Positions 33,041 through 45,840 of a stretch of 64,000 nucleotides of DNA are shown piece by piece. Every line of letters starts with the position of its first letter. Position 1 is the stretch's first letter. A program made the position numbers and the translations under genes. The stretch lies in assembly GCA_030015575.1 (NCBI GenBank), contig JASDDO010000014.1, positions 163,589,911 to 163,653,910 of the forward strand. The letters are read 5' to 3'. The DNA comes from Agapanthus africanus (Eukaryota; Streptophyta; Magnoliopsida; Asparagales; Amaryllidaceae). The notes beneath the pieces were generated by a model that worked only from the letters and a program-made list of their open reading frames with translations, was not told where the DNA came from and searched no databases.

Positions 33041-35695
33041 TGTTTACCCCAATCAGAACAAAGCTCTGCTCAAATTCCAAGACGGGAAGTGAAGCAACGC
33101 TTCTGATTCCTCCAATCAGAGCAAGGCTCTACTCTGAAAATGTAAATTTTAATAAATGAAGCAACGCTTCAGATCCCTGCGCTGCGCGCAAAGCGCCACG
33201 TGTCGAAAACTGATACGTCAGTATAGCGCCCAAGGCAGTGCGCCCAATCAGAGCAAGGCTCTAGTAAAAACAAAATTAAAGGAAGCAACGCTTCAGTTGC
33301 GCAAGCACAGTTGCGCTGCGCTGTGCGCTGCGCGACACGTGTCAGCGCAGTTGCGATGCACTGTGTGCGGCGCGACACGTGTCAGTACAGTTGCGCAAGC
33401 GCAGTTGCGCTGCGCTGTGCGCTGCGCGACACGTGTCAAGCGCAGTTGCGCTGCGCTCCGTGACACGTGTCAAGCGCTGGGGCATTTGCGCCAAACAGAA
33501 TTAAAATTCAGTAAGATCTTTCTGTTCCTGTTAAAACAAGAAGATTGTCTTCTGTAAAACAGAAGCCCTTGGATCAAAGATCCAACGGTGGGAAAAATTC
33601 CCCAAATCACTCAGAGAATGATCTCTTTAACAAATTTAACAAATTGTTGGGTACTATATAAAGGCCCCTAGACTCCAAGTCTAAAAAAAAACATCAACAC
33701 AGAAGAGAAAAAGAGAAACATCAAGAACTTCAAAACAGAGAGAACTCTGAAGAATTGAGAAGAACTCAAGAACAAAAAGGTAAAAACCTTTATAAAAGAG
33801 AAGAATCTCTTCTGAATAGATCATTGATCTAAGAACAAGATTAATGATCTTCAATAAAAAATAAATAATAACAATGCCTTGCACATTTTTATGAACCACT
33901 GGTTCTTTGTAAACAAGAAAAACTTGTTTTTTTTATCTAAAATTGATCAAAATATAAAACAGTGCCCTGCACTTGCAAAATTGGCACTGTTGCGCTCTTG
34001 GGTTGGCGCAAGCCACCAGAGAGCGCCACGTGTCAGCACCATAACCAATTGCGCTTTGCGCTTTTGAAATAGAGCACTGCTCTCATTAATTGGCGCAACT
34101 CACCAGAGCGCGCCATGTGTCAGCAGCGCAACAGCGCAGCGCACTGCACTGTTGCGCTTGCGCTCATCAGAGCATGACACGTGTCACCTCCACATGCGCT
34201 TGCGCTCATTAATTGGCGCAAAGCGCCTGACAGGCCACATGGCCACTGTCAGATAATTAATGCACTGCATTATTGACAAGAAGGGCCGAGCCCAATTAAA
34301 AAAAAGCCTAACAGGCCTAATAAAATGCCATGCATTATTTTAAAAAGGGCAGAGCCCAAACAAATGTCTGTCAGACCAAAACAGATGCTATGCATCATTT
34401 AAAAAAATAAGGGTAGAGCCTAAATAAAGGTCTAATAGACCAAACAAGAATGCCATGCATTATTAAACAAGGGCAAAGCCCCAGCAAAGGCCTGACAGGC
34501 CAAACGCAAATAAATTGTTGAACAGATTCAACTGGACTTAGCCCAATTCTGGTCATAAGTCCTCAAACTAAATTGACTGAGCAAGATCGCTCTCTTAAAT
34601 CAATTTACATCTGGTTCAAGGGTACATCTCCGAACTCCTCTGACACCTATCGTTGTAATCCTTCAACGACATCAGAGAGGTGACGGGTCCCGACAACCAC
34701 ACACTTAGACGGACTGCGGGGTCCCTAAACTCATGGACTAATGCGTCCTTAAACACACCCAGATGGACTGTGGGGTCATTAAACCCATGGACTAATGCTT
34801 CCTTAAACTACCTATGGACCACTATGTCCCTAAACTGGCAGTGGACCACCATGTCGCTAAACTGGAATATGGACCACCATGTCCCTAAACTGGCAATGGA
34901 CCGCAATGTCCTTAAACTACTTATGGACCATTACGTCCCTAAACTGGAACAATAGGGCCCCCAAATGCTCTTTTGCCGGATCTAAAAAATCTCATTTGAG
35001 TCGATCTTAGCCTCAAATCTGGCTAACGTATCCTTAAACAGTTAGTCGGATTACATATTCCCTAATCAACTTTGGTTCAAGGGTACATCTCTGAACTCCT
35101 CTGACACCTATCGTTGTAATCCTTCAACGACGTAAAAGAGGTGACGGGTCCCGATGGCCATATATTAAATGGATCACTACGTTAAGTTGATCTTAGTCTC
35201 AAACAGGACTAACGTATTCTTAACGAACATTTAAGTTGATCTTAGCCTCAATACGGCTAACGTATCCTTAAACCAAAACATTAAACCCAAATCTAAGTAA
35301 CTACGGATTTGGACTAATCCACGTCCTACGAGCGACGGCATAACTTAGTCTCCGTATACAATCCACGGGCAACCATAAACAAAACAAACACACACACGAC
35401 ACGAAATGAAATTTCTGGAGAAGGAGAAAGTTGTTACCGCGATGCGGTAGCGTAATTAACTACAGGGGCTTGCGCCTGCAGAGAAGAGCGTCCCCACAAT
35501 CAAAAAACCCTCAAGCGAGGGGGAATTTGACGAAGTCTGCTACATTGGCCGCATCCGTCTAAACCTCCGATACACGGTGCCATAAATCAACTTGGCATCT
35601 TCGGAGAGGTGGACGGATAAAACCAAATAGCATCTGCCCCGAATCTCAGGCAAGACGAACCTACGCGGTCGCGTCTCTGTGTTCGAAGAGGAACA
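33041..35695 (+). mobile_element. T2 3' LTR
   Basis: 2655 bp, TGTTTACCCC...GAGGAACA, followed by TSD GGCGC. It is collinear with the 5' LTR, with a few percent substitutions and some small length differences. Most length change is in the G-box array (33180-33480). TATA box TATATAAA at 33655-33662, hairpin repeat about 34275-34505, minisatellite 34681-34955, GTATACAATCCACGGGC near 35353. Confidence 0.93.
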
Positions 35696-35700
35696 GGCGC

Positions 35701-36398
35701 AAACTCGTAAAATAAAAAAATTCATGTGCACTTGCAAAGTCCTCTCGACCTTGTGAGGATAAAATACCTACGTGAGATCCTTACGACTCACAAAGGAGCA
35801 ATACACTTAGGAATCCTCATGATTCCTAAAGAGAAATTATACTTGCGAGATCCTCACGACTCATAAGGAGAATCCCCCTTATGAGACCCTCATGGCTCAT
35901 AAGATTTAAAAGCCTTAAGCTACAGGGATCTGAACCTGTTCTTAAGCCGTCATATCCCCTAAGCTGCCCTACAGGTGGTCTAATATTGAACCTTGTATAC
36001 AATACACGGGCACAAATAAACATTCCCCCACCAAGCTCCACCAACGACGAGAAATGTCCCCGTATGGTGAATGACACTTGTAAGCCCTCTCGACTTATAA
36101 GGAGAAAACACCCTTGCAAGATCCTTACTACTTACAAGAGAAAATACACTTAGGAATACTCACGATTCCTAAAGAGAAAGTACACCTACGAGGTCTTCTC
36201 GACTCGTAGGGAGAAATACCTTTATAAGACCCTTACGGCTTATAGTCAAAAAGCCTTAGTCGGCAGAATCCTAACCCTGTTTGCTAAGCCGCCTTTGTTC
36301 AAATCAGCAAAGGCAAATGATGAATCGATGCTGGCAATATTCCAGTCGTAACGATGATGATGCCTAAACAGGTGTCAAACTCCAAGTCGTTTCAAGGC
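35701..36398 (+). repeat. T1 3' region: hairpin blocks 4 and 5
   Basis: T1 resumes after T2. Block at 35731-35903: CTTGCAAAGTC..GACCTTGTGAG, CTTAGGAATC/GATTCCTAA with loop CTCAT, CTTGCGAG/CTCATAAG, CTTATGAG/CTCATAAG. Block at 36077-36245: CTTGTAAG/CTTATAAG, CCTACGAG/CTCGTAGG, TATAAG/CTTATA. Each is followed by a longer foldback; GTATACAATACACGGGC lies between them near 35994. Same order as in T2. No coding sequence. Confidence 0.75.
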
Positions 36399-38817
36399 TG
36401 TAACGACCCGGAAAAGACACGTTACTGGCACTTGAATCATGTGAAGTCAATAGACACCCGCCTAATTCAAGTAAGCCAAAAGCCCAAAAATCCAAACCTT
36501 CTAGGGAAAATAGTGGAGGTGAAGTTTTGAAATGACGGTATAATGAAAACAAGTTCTTTCTTTAAAACATAAGTAATAGTATATGAAAACACAATGTTTT
36601 GAAGCTATCTTGAAAACATATTTCGTCATTGAAAATTTCGGCAGCACCTCCTTTGTATATTTTAACCCAAAAACAAATACAAGTAATAATAATAAAAGAC
36701 ATCCCAAAGCAGGAGCTAGCTCTTCACCAATTGGCGGAAACAACCAGGCAAGATGTAAATATACAACGCCGAAGGAAAGGATCAAAACGAATAAAGCAAA
36801 GAAAACAAAGTATCATCAAGAACCAGAAATAAGAATAATACATGAGCGTGACTCTACGGCCGAAAGAATATACAACAACGTTCTCTAAGTCTACAAATAT
36901 ACATAGTCTGGTTGATGGAGCTTTAACTAGATACAACTGAATAATTATACAAATACAAATGGTGGTCACGATACAAGAGGATCCCACCTACCAAAGCAAT
37001 CACCCAGAAGAAAATGGAGTGCCAGCGAAGACATAACGGAACCTGTACGACTAAACCTGCAAGAAAACTGTGGCACAACGGGGGTAAGTTGCCAACTCGT
37101 GAGTAGAAGACATCACCGAGTAGAAACCGAATATATGACTATCTCCTAGGTCATACAGTACAATAATAATGGTAATAAAGACATCGAGTGATAACAAAGG
37201 TGAAAATATAAACATGTGCATAAGGGTAATACCAAAGTACTCATGTCAGTGTCATAAAGTGATAACCTGTCATATGTATAATGTATGAATGCATCATCCA
37301 ACGTGTGTCCAGCAACGACACACTAAAATCATAATAAAACCTGAGTGCCCAATATCGACACTCGAAAACATCATGAAAACCGTGTCTGTATGAGACACAT
37401 AAATTTCATATCTCGAGCTCCGTCTGTCCAGATCGGCTACATATCATCTAATCTTATGACTGCGGTCGGTATCCTCCGGATGTCCGCCGAGCCAAATATC
37501 ACCATTCGGTAGTGCTCTCCTGCCGAGCTCAACGTCTTAATCTCTATACGGCCTTCTTGTCCCAGGGTACCGCACCGGGTCCACCATGTACCCACAAACG
37601 GTGTCGACTCACTCCTCGTAGCGGGTAGTCATATATCATATATACTCCAGAACCGAGAAATCTCATGGTGGACATCACACGTCATATCAAGGAAAAACCG
37701 CATTTTTAAAAGGAGCATAAGTTTTCAAATTCACATGCGGTTTCCCAAATCCAGAAATCTCATGAAATCGAAATCTCATAATCAAGAGTATATAATGAAA
37801 CAGTGAGTACAGGCGTAAAGCCAATCTACAGTGCATAACCAAAATGTATGTATATGAATGCAATGTGGTATCTAAATAAGAATTGTGATATCTAACTAGC
37901 ATGTGAGAGTAAGAATACTAACAATATGTATAAACTACCAACTAGCAGGTTACACAAGAGATGTAACATTTTTCTAATGTATACGTGACATGGCAATTAC
38001 CGATGCTGATGTGTGTGAGCCGGCAAGCAAGTGTACGTGCAACATACGCATCATCGGTAATGGTGCAGGTGTCCTAGCAGGCAAGATCATAACAGAAAAT
38101 AAATAGTAAAAGCAACAATAAGGTGTATAAATCTATATACGAGCCATACCTTTTATCGTGTTTAAAGAGCACGAATCATTGTTTTTAGAAAAGTAGGGAC
38201 TACGGTTTTTTGAGAAAAGAGATGTCTTTTGAAAATCCGTAGCGTCCCTCGGTTTATCCTTTGAAAATGCCTACGATTCGTTAGTTTTGAAAATAGGTAT
38301 GACTCAAGCCTAAGCTAACAGCTATCTAAGCAACTAAAAACTAAACTAAGAACCGAGTCGAAAGTAAATAGGAATCGAAAGCTTATCCGAGTCGATATAT
38401 CTAGTAGTCGGCAATCCAGCCTCATAGTATCACATACGGTAATATCCATCGTACGGCATCCTCGAGTCAAGAGTGTTGATCAATCATCATATATATATCT
38501 CGTACGGTATAGTCCGTCGTACGACACCCTAAAAATCGAGAGTACGGGTCAAATATCATATATAAATCATATAGTTCGTACGGTATCAATCGTCGTAAAA
38601 TATCATAATCAGGGGTACGGATCTAAGGTCTCGTACAATTTATTATATATCAAGTCACATGTTATCGTATGTATGTATATAACGCCCAACAATCCGCTAA
38701 TATATCGCATCATAAACGATGTCTCATCCCAAATCATATATCAATTATCTCTTGACATCTTGCTCGATTGTATCAACTCAAACCATATAATACATCATAT
38801 CCTCATCATGCACGTAT

Positions 38818-39042
38818 ATGTATAGTGTGTGTGTGTATGTGTATCACATATACACATATGTATATATACACACACACACACACACACATATATGTACATA
38901 TATATATGTATCACACACACACACAGACACACACATATATCACATATACACATATATGTACATATATATATATATCACATATATATATATATATATCAAA
39001 TACACATATATGTACATATATATATCCTCATCATGCTCGATT

Positions 39043-39076
<34 letters not shown>

Positions 39077-39097
39077 ATACCCATATATGTATGTATG

Positions 39098-39153
<56 letters not shown>

Positions 39154-39180
39154 AACACACATATACACACATATCAAATC
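38818..39180. repeat. Compound GT/AC/AT microsatellite
   Basis: Runs of (GT)n, (CA)n, (TA)n and TATG inside solo LTR D. Open reading frames across it are repeat artefacts. Confidence 0.9.
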
Positions 39181-39322
39181 AAGCGTGTGTGTGTGTGCGA
39201 CAAAGTAAAACCAACAACTCACGACTAAGGAACTAAACTAAAAGTAAACCATCCTACGAGTATGCTTAATCTAACCTACAGTCTCCTAGAAACCCTATTT
39301 GCTAGGTATCCAAGCCTCGCAT

Positions 39323-39324
<2 letters not shown>

Positions 39325-39374
<50 letters not shown>
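39325..39374. repeat. (CA)n microsatellite
   Basis: Near-pure CA run followed by AGACAGATATAT, inside solo LTR D. Confidence 0.9.
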
Positions 39375-39377
<3 letters not shown>

Positions 39378-40966
39378 GATATATATATATATAGACACAC
39401 ACACAATATATATAGATATCATATTCTACGGTTGCGGGGGTGCTATACGCCATCTACCTGACTTCCCCCGTAGATATACATCTACTCACCTCGATCATTG
39501 CTTGCCGAAGTCGATGACGCCACGCTCTCTCTTGTCGTCCAAAGTCTACGCAAAGGTACCCACAGTTTCAAGCACATCGTATCGTAAATAAGAGTCGCAT
39601 ATGAAAACTGATACGGCACGAGGAGTGCACATAGGTTAGAACCTACGGCCAACGCATGCAAAACAATCAAATAACCCTCATCGTTGACGTACAAACGTCC
39701 AACGACCAATTCCAAATTCAAATACCAAAAACCAAGTTTTAGAAATCGAAAAAACATTGCCAAAATCAACATAAAAAAGCTCCCGGATTTTTGCTCAAGG
39801 ACCAAACTAACAATACAGAGGCTATGTTATAAGTTAAGTGAGCTACATGCCAAAACCCAACACCAATGCCCTAAATTGGCCCGGCGAGAATAGCTATTTT
39901 CCCGGTGTCACCGGACCCACGTTGGAATTTGGGTCTCGTCTCTCTGTGGTGGTCTTCTAGTGTTCTAGTTAGGTCAATGTAGTTGTTTGTTTTTCCTATA
40001 AACACTCCAAGTTGCTCCAGATTCCCTGTAGTCCTCAAAAATCAAAGAAACCGAGATCGAAAAAATTCTAACTCAAGTCTTGGGGTCTAAATGCTCAGTT
40101 GGTCCAAGATTCATACACTAGAATGATTGAAGACTATCTAATCCTCAACCATCACAACTCATAATCACCCTTAACCTCATCTTGGAAATTTCCAAGATCA
40201 GTAAACCTCACTTATTGCTTAAAACAACACTAGGATATAAGAAACACCAAAACATAACTAGAAGGGAAGGGATTATACCTCATTTGGCAACTCAAGAATT
40301 TTCTTGAGTTGCCCTAAGTGCTCAAGGTCTTGGCTTGTTCCTACCATCATGCTTGTAGTGAGCTAGAGATCATTTTTTGTGAAGAGGGTATAAGGCTTTG
40401 GCAAAGATTTTAAGGTGTTTGTGTGAGGTAGAAGAAAGGAATTGGTGAGGAGAATGAGATGAATAATGATGAGAGAAATGAAGGAGGAAAAGAACAAGAG
40501 CCATGGTGTGTAGAAGGTTCTCTCTCTCTCTCACCTCAACCATGCCTCCATGTCACAAAATATCTCACATTTAAAATTCCATTTCCTTTTCTTTTAAAAA
40601 TAAATTTCAAAAACCATATATTTGCAAAAGAATCCATGGTTTAATTAAATGTAATAAGTGTTTTGCAACATGACATGGTGCATGCCATGCATAATCAAGC
40701 TTAATACATAATTAGTAAATATTAATCAAATTTAGCATTAAACTTGTATATAATTAATTGTATAATAATTTATAAAATATCCAAATCACATAAATTCTTT
40801 CAAAATCAATAATTTATATTAATTTTCCAATTATTTTCCAAACTACCAGTATATAGTTATACCACATCATTAAAACAAATATCCATATTTTCATAATATT
40901 CATGAAATTTATTATTTTATTTATTTAAATTCCCAAAAATAATATTTTATTTTCTGAAATGTTACA

Positions 40967-41558
40967 ACGGCAAATGATGATTCGATCCTGGCAATATTCC
41001 AGTCGTAGCGATGTTGATACCAAGGTTGGTATCAGATTCGAAACTCGCAATAAAATAACAGCAGCGAGTAGCAAAAAAATATGCATATAAAAACAGCCGA
41101 AATGTTTGGGCAACTCGCAATAAAAAACAGCGAGTAAAAATATATTTAAAAAATAGCTGAAATGATTGGGCACCTCAGATAAGAAAAGCCGAAATGATTG
41201 GGCAATCACGACTTTCGCGATATAAAAAGCTGAAAAGATAGAGCATCGCGGCAATAAAAAAATAAAATAAAATAAAATTTCCTCTTTCCTGCAAGTATGT
41301 CCATATTGACTCTTGTATACAATTCATGGGCACAAATGAAAGAAAGGGAACCATACTTTCCCACCAGACTCCATCAAAGGGAGAGCCAGATCTTGACGGC
41401 AATATCTACTGCCTGGTGATCAACTCGACATTCTTCTCACTCTAGTAGGATGCAGACGCAACGTCAATAAAAGACCCAAGGGTCGAAACAAAAATGGAGC
41501 CATGACAAAATCCTAGCTCCAAGTCTTAACGGTTCATGTACAACTCAGAGGCTATCTC
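40967..41558 (+). repeat. T1 3' region: AGCCGAAATG repeats and start of ~130-bp repeat
   Basis: T1 between solo LTRs D and E. It contains TTGGTATCAGATTC near 41025, the AGCCGAAATGATTGGGCA units (41090-41200) with ACTCGC/GCGAGT foldbacks, GTATACAATTCATGGGC near 41311, and the first unit of a ~130-bp repeat (GACCC-AA-GGGTC foldback) continued at 44577. No coding sequence. Confidence 0.72.
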
Positions 41559-44500
41559 TATATCAACCCTAACTTTCTGTACAACTTTCTGTAAAAATAT
41601 TTTAAAATTACAGAAAGGGGTATTTTTGCCTGGGCACAACTTATAAATTTGTTTTGCTTTTTAATAGCAAAAGCTTGTAGCTCATTGGTAAGACTTTGCA
41701 CTACTAAACCAAGCCACCAGAGTTCAAATCCCACACCCCACATTATTTTTAATATTGTTTTATTTTGAATTTTTAGAATACCAAGGGTTTACACGTGCAC
41801 ATCTCACAAAAAACCCCCATTACACCCTGTAAACTAACTGCACCAGTGAGATAACCAACCGACGGGAGACCTTCCGACCACCTGACTCGGCCGGACTCGG
41901 CCGAATCAGTCGGCGGACCGGCCGACTCGGGCCGCCGCCGCCGGCCGAACTCGGCCGGACCGCCAAGTCATCAACATGGAAGTTGTGACATTTGGAATCC
42001 CCTACACACCTGTATAGTTTAAATCCTTAGATCAGTAACAGAACTCTTTTAAAACTCTAATTACTCTACTTTTAATACATTTTAATACAGTTTATCACAT
42101 TTTTTCATTTCACCCTTTCACCTACCCTAACCCTAGCCTTACTCTACAAATACAACCCCTAGACACACACCCCTTACTCCAAAATTCTGATCAAAACTCT
42201 CAAGAAAACTATAGAGAATTTGTGTGCAACTTAAGCTAGCAAAATGCGAAAGCTTCGGCGATATTCCGACGACGACCCTAGGAGCTCCCGGCGAAGAAAC
42301 GATGCACCGACGCCTCCTACTGTTCCTTCTCCCTCTCTTCTGATCTCTAAACCATAAGTCCCACCTCCCTCTCTCCTTTTCTACTCTAAAAACATCTTTT
42401 AATAAAACCCGACGGAATCGGAGTCAAACCGATTTCCGATTCGGTTTCTTTCTAAAAATCCCACTTTTCTTAAAAACAACCCTATTAAACCATTACATGT
42501 TGACTATTAATCGTTAACAAACATATTGAACAATTTTCATGACAATATAATTCATTTTGTAACTTTTATCGTACTTTTTCACTAAAATACCATGTAGTTT
42601 CATTTTGACATTAAATTATCACAATCTTGATATACCTTTAAGTTAGATCACGAGGTAATGACCTACCTCCTCACAACACTCATATGCAACATAGCACAAT
42701 ACCTTTTGGAAACCTAGAATACGGGAAAACGAAACATTTCAAATAAATACCATAAATTAATAAAACCATTTTCTCAAGGATTAAGTATTTTACACAAATC
42801 TTTGCAAAGCGCCGCTACAACCGAATTTGGGGAACCCGACTGGGATGGTGCGGATTATCGCACATCCCTAGGCTTAGTAGTGCGAGATGCAGACCTCCGC
42901 AAGGAGCATTCAGTCTCGAAATATTTACAAAATACAAAATCTTAAGAAAATGAGATTTCTAGAAATATAATATATATAAAAAAATTATTTTATATAAATA
43001 TATATATGTATAATTAAATCTCTATTTTGTGATAATATAAATATTCCAACTTTTTCTAAAATCACAAGAGTCACTTTACATTAAAATACCATGAATTCCA
43101 TACTAAGTACAATATTACAATTTAATACCCTATATTATGAAATTAGGTTAATCTCAATAGAAACATCACATATATAAAATCTACATTTATTACAACTCTA
43201 AAGACGATAATTAAACACTTGGGGTATATTCTGAAAGTTATACAAAAGTATTTTTACATAAAACCCCTCAAGTTCTATAAATTACCCTGAGGACCCTAGT
43301 AAACATAGGTTTAAGCGGGAACAGTCTCTTGAGCCTCAGGGAGCCGGAGATATGGGTACTTGCCTATCTAAGGTAGACAATTTAACAAACGGTGTTATCA
43401 ACACGGTAATCGTCTTTGAAAAAGACACAAATCCTGCCGCCCATGTGCAGCGGTTACCGATAACATCAAAACAATCGGGACTTCAATTTCTTTTCTAATT
43501 ATTCTGACTCAGACTGAGTCTCATTAATAAACTAACTTGAATATGATTCAAGTATCCAAACTACAATTCAACATGAATCCATGAATCCATATATATATTC
43601 AATCTATCAACCTATACAATTTGACTGAACCGAACCATGGATATACTTCCATTTACATGATTCTCCATTTACATGATTCTCCAGCTACATCTATTTACTG
43701 ATATCATGGTTTCGGCAAAGTCATCTATACAATTTTCAAGACAATACAATACAATACAATACCATCAGTACAATCATTACTATCAATACAATAAATACAC
43801 GGGGTATTGGGGTAGTTCATTTGTGAATCCAACAGAATCTCAAGAGTCCCCCTAGATCATGAATCCATGTCTACTAACACAAGCAAGTTATCAAGAGGGT
43901 CCGTGTTTCCATGCTCCTGGATTATAGCCTGTTGAGTTTAGAATACTTCGACGACGGTCGAAGTCCCATTACTAACATTTGATTCGGGCCCGTGGTTCCC
44001 TACCCCTGGATTACAGCCTTTTGGGTTTGAGAACACTCTTGAGATTGGTTAATATTCACCCTTGAACTTACGATAACAACAACATTAATACTAAATATAA
44101 CAGTATAACAATATAATACAACTTTAAAATCTACACTCTCTCTTTCTCTCTATGTCTATTCTATTTCTCCCTTATCTTTGGGACTTACCGACCGATTTGT
44201 TCGCTGACGACATTCTCTTTCTTTCTTCTTTGAATGCCGTAAGGTGATTCAGACCTTCCAGAGATCGAGCCCAGCATCGAAGACTTGGACCAGCTTTCCT
44301 ACAACCCAGAGCTCTAGCTACATTGTACACTTTTATTTCAGTACTTTTCCTTTTCTGTTATGCCACTGTTTAGGAATTGTTTCTTTAAGATGTATTTACT
44401 TTTCCATGCATTGTACAAAAAGAATGTGAATAAATAAAGTTGTTGTTTTATTATATCTTATCTCTTGTGCCTTTATATTTATATTTCTTAGATACTCTTA

Positions 44501-44576
44501 GTGTATTTACTTCAGAGTAAATACGTAGTGGCCTCGTCGCGTCCTCTGCCCGCACACTGGGAAGCGGGGCATGACA
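41559..44576 (+). mobile_element. E: solo LTR of the F family
   Basis: 3018 bp ending GGGGCATGACA, TSD ATCTC (41554-41558 and 44577-44581). It is collinear with the LTRs of F, A and B: tRNA-like block 41678-41732, TATA-like CTACAAATAC near 42144, shared middle block near 43260-43470, and terminal hairpin TTTACTTCAGAGTAAA near 44508. It has no internal region. Confidence 0.88.
41678..41732 (+). promoter_or_regulatory. tRNA-like box A/box B sequence in E
   Basis: TAGCTCATTGG at 41678 and GAGTTCAAATCC at 41720, with the same spacing as in F. The upstream flank is CTTG, as in B and A. Confidence 0.55.
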
Positions 44577-45445
44577 ATCTCGACGTTCCTTCTCATGCCA
44601 ACAGGATGCAGACACAACGTCAACAAAAGACCCAAGGGTCGAAACAAAAATGGAGCCATGGCAAAATCCTAACTCCAAGTCCCGACGGTTCATATACAGC
44701 TCAGAGACTATCTCGGCGTTCCTGCTCATTCCAGCAGGATACTGACGCAACGTCAACAAAAGACCCAAGGGTCGAAATAAAAATGGAGTAATGGCAAAAT
44801 CCTAAATTCCAAGTCTCGATGGAACATATACAACCTAGAGACCAACCCGATGTTCCCCCTCGTTTCAGCAGGATGCGAATGCGGCTATCAAATAAAAATG
44901 GAGCAATGACATATTCCAAGCTCCGGGATTCAATTACAGTACATACAGTATAGAAGTCTTACAGATGTCTACCCTTCTTCAGCAAAGAATCGGCACGATA
45001 TCGTCAAAACAAAAAATGAAACAACGGCATATTCCCAGCTTCGGGTCTTGAAGGCAACTCATATAAAGCCTAAAAGGCTATCGGAGATCATCCCACACCA
45101 GAGTGGAGTGGTTATGACTCATCGGGGCTCTAAACTGAGCCTAACCTCAAGTAAAAAGCATCATAGCAAATTCTTAATGTTTGCTCTTCCGACTGTAATA
45201 TGACCTGAGGAGATTACTTGAAGACGTGTTGTCCAACCCCTGAAGGGATTAGAGACACGACAGTCGCGGGGCTACTCGAACAACGGCTTAAAGACCGCAT
45301 ATCAAGAAATACATCAGCCAACGCGATGGTAACATGTACTAAAACCCTAGTACCACAAACCTAGCAGACCTCTGTCGTAAAGAATGGAGGTTATCTGCAT
45401 ATAAAGTTAGGACAAGTTTGCCTGTAAACCCAAGGGAGGTAACTA
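44577..45445 (+). repeat. T1 3' region: ~130-bp tandem units
   Basis: Three further units with CAGGATGCAGACACAACGTC-type starts, AAAAGACCCAAGGGTCGAAA and AAAAATGGAG, becoming degenerate after about 44900. Includes the GACCC/GGGTC foldback. No coding sequence is seen to 45445. Confidence 0.65.
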
Positions 45446-45717
45446 AAAACACTCCGAAATGAGTACATAAACTAAAAACTCTGAAACGATTGAATAAACT
45501 ACAAACTCCGAGATGAGTACATAAACTAGAGACGCCGAAACGAGTGAATAAACTACAAACTCCGAAATGAGTACATAAACTAGAAACTCCGAAACGAGTG
45601 AATAAACTATAAACTCCGAAACGAGTACATAAGATAAAAACTCCGAAACGAGTGAATAAACTACAAACTCCGAAATGAGTAAATAAACTACAAACTCCGA
45701 AATGAGTAAATAAACTA
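45446..45717 (+). repeat. 27-bp tandem array in T1
   Basis: About ten units of AACTCCGAAATGAGTACATAA plus ACTARA. GAGTGAATAAACT and GAGTACATAAACT units roughly alternate, suggesting a 54-bp dimer. It lies just downstream of the antisense gene end. Confidence 0.85.
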
Positions 45718-45840
45718 ATGAGCGCTAAATTAAGAACATCGGACACAAGGGAGCCCATGCAAAAAAATATGAATTATTTATTCATAAATCAAAATGGTTT
45801 ACATTTATGTAAAGAAAAGTGGGAAATACAATTTTAACCG

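Larger units (their letters stand above)
13956..35695 (+). mobile_element. T2: Tat-lineage Ty3/gypsy element with both LTRs
   Basis: A 5-bp TSD GGCGC flanks it (13951-13955 and 35696-35700). It has a 2679-bp 5' LTR, primer-binding site, gag, protease, RT, two RNase H domains, integrase, a 4.8-kb repeat-rich 3' region with an antisense ORF, polypurine tract and a 2655-bp 3' LTR. A copia solo LTR interrupts the protease. Structure looks whole but coding is broken, with about half a dozen breaks besides the insertion. The LTRs differ by a few percent by eye, so the insertion is perhaps one to a few million years old. Confidence 0.93.
36399..40966. mobile_element. D: large solo LTR (chromovirus type?)
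   Basis: 4568 bp with TGTAAC...GTTACA ends, flanked by AAGGC (36394-36398) and ACGGC (40967-40971), a TSD with one difference. No gag or pol is seen inside. The minus strand starts TGTAACATTTCAG and ends CGGGTCGTTACA, like many Tekay LTRs; the plus strand has a TATAAAC box near 40008. Orientation is therefore left open. Inside are AT/AC microsatellites, degenerate ~100-bp repeats with TCGTACGGTAT (38440-38640) and AT-rich sequence. No gene. Confidence 0.7.

Noticed and set aside
36583-36888. 101-codon open frame in solo LTR D
   Set aside because: Lys/Asn/Thr-rich translation of AT-rich LTR sequence, no motif, other frame also open.
38768-39236. Overlapping open frames of 76-136 codons on both strands
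   Set aside because: They are translations of GT/AC/AT microsatellite (Ile-Tyr-Thr-His runs) in solo LTR D.
45339-45758. 139-codon minus-strand ORF with repeating F-T-R-F-G-V-C-S-L
   Set aside because: It is the translation of the 27-bp tandem array (27 is a multiple of 3, so the frame stays open).
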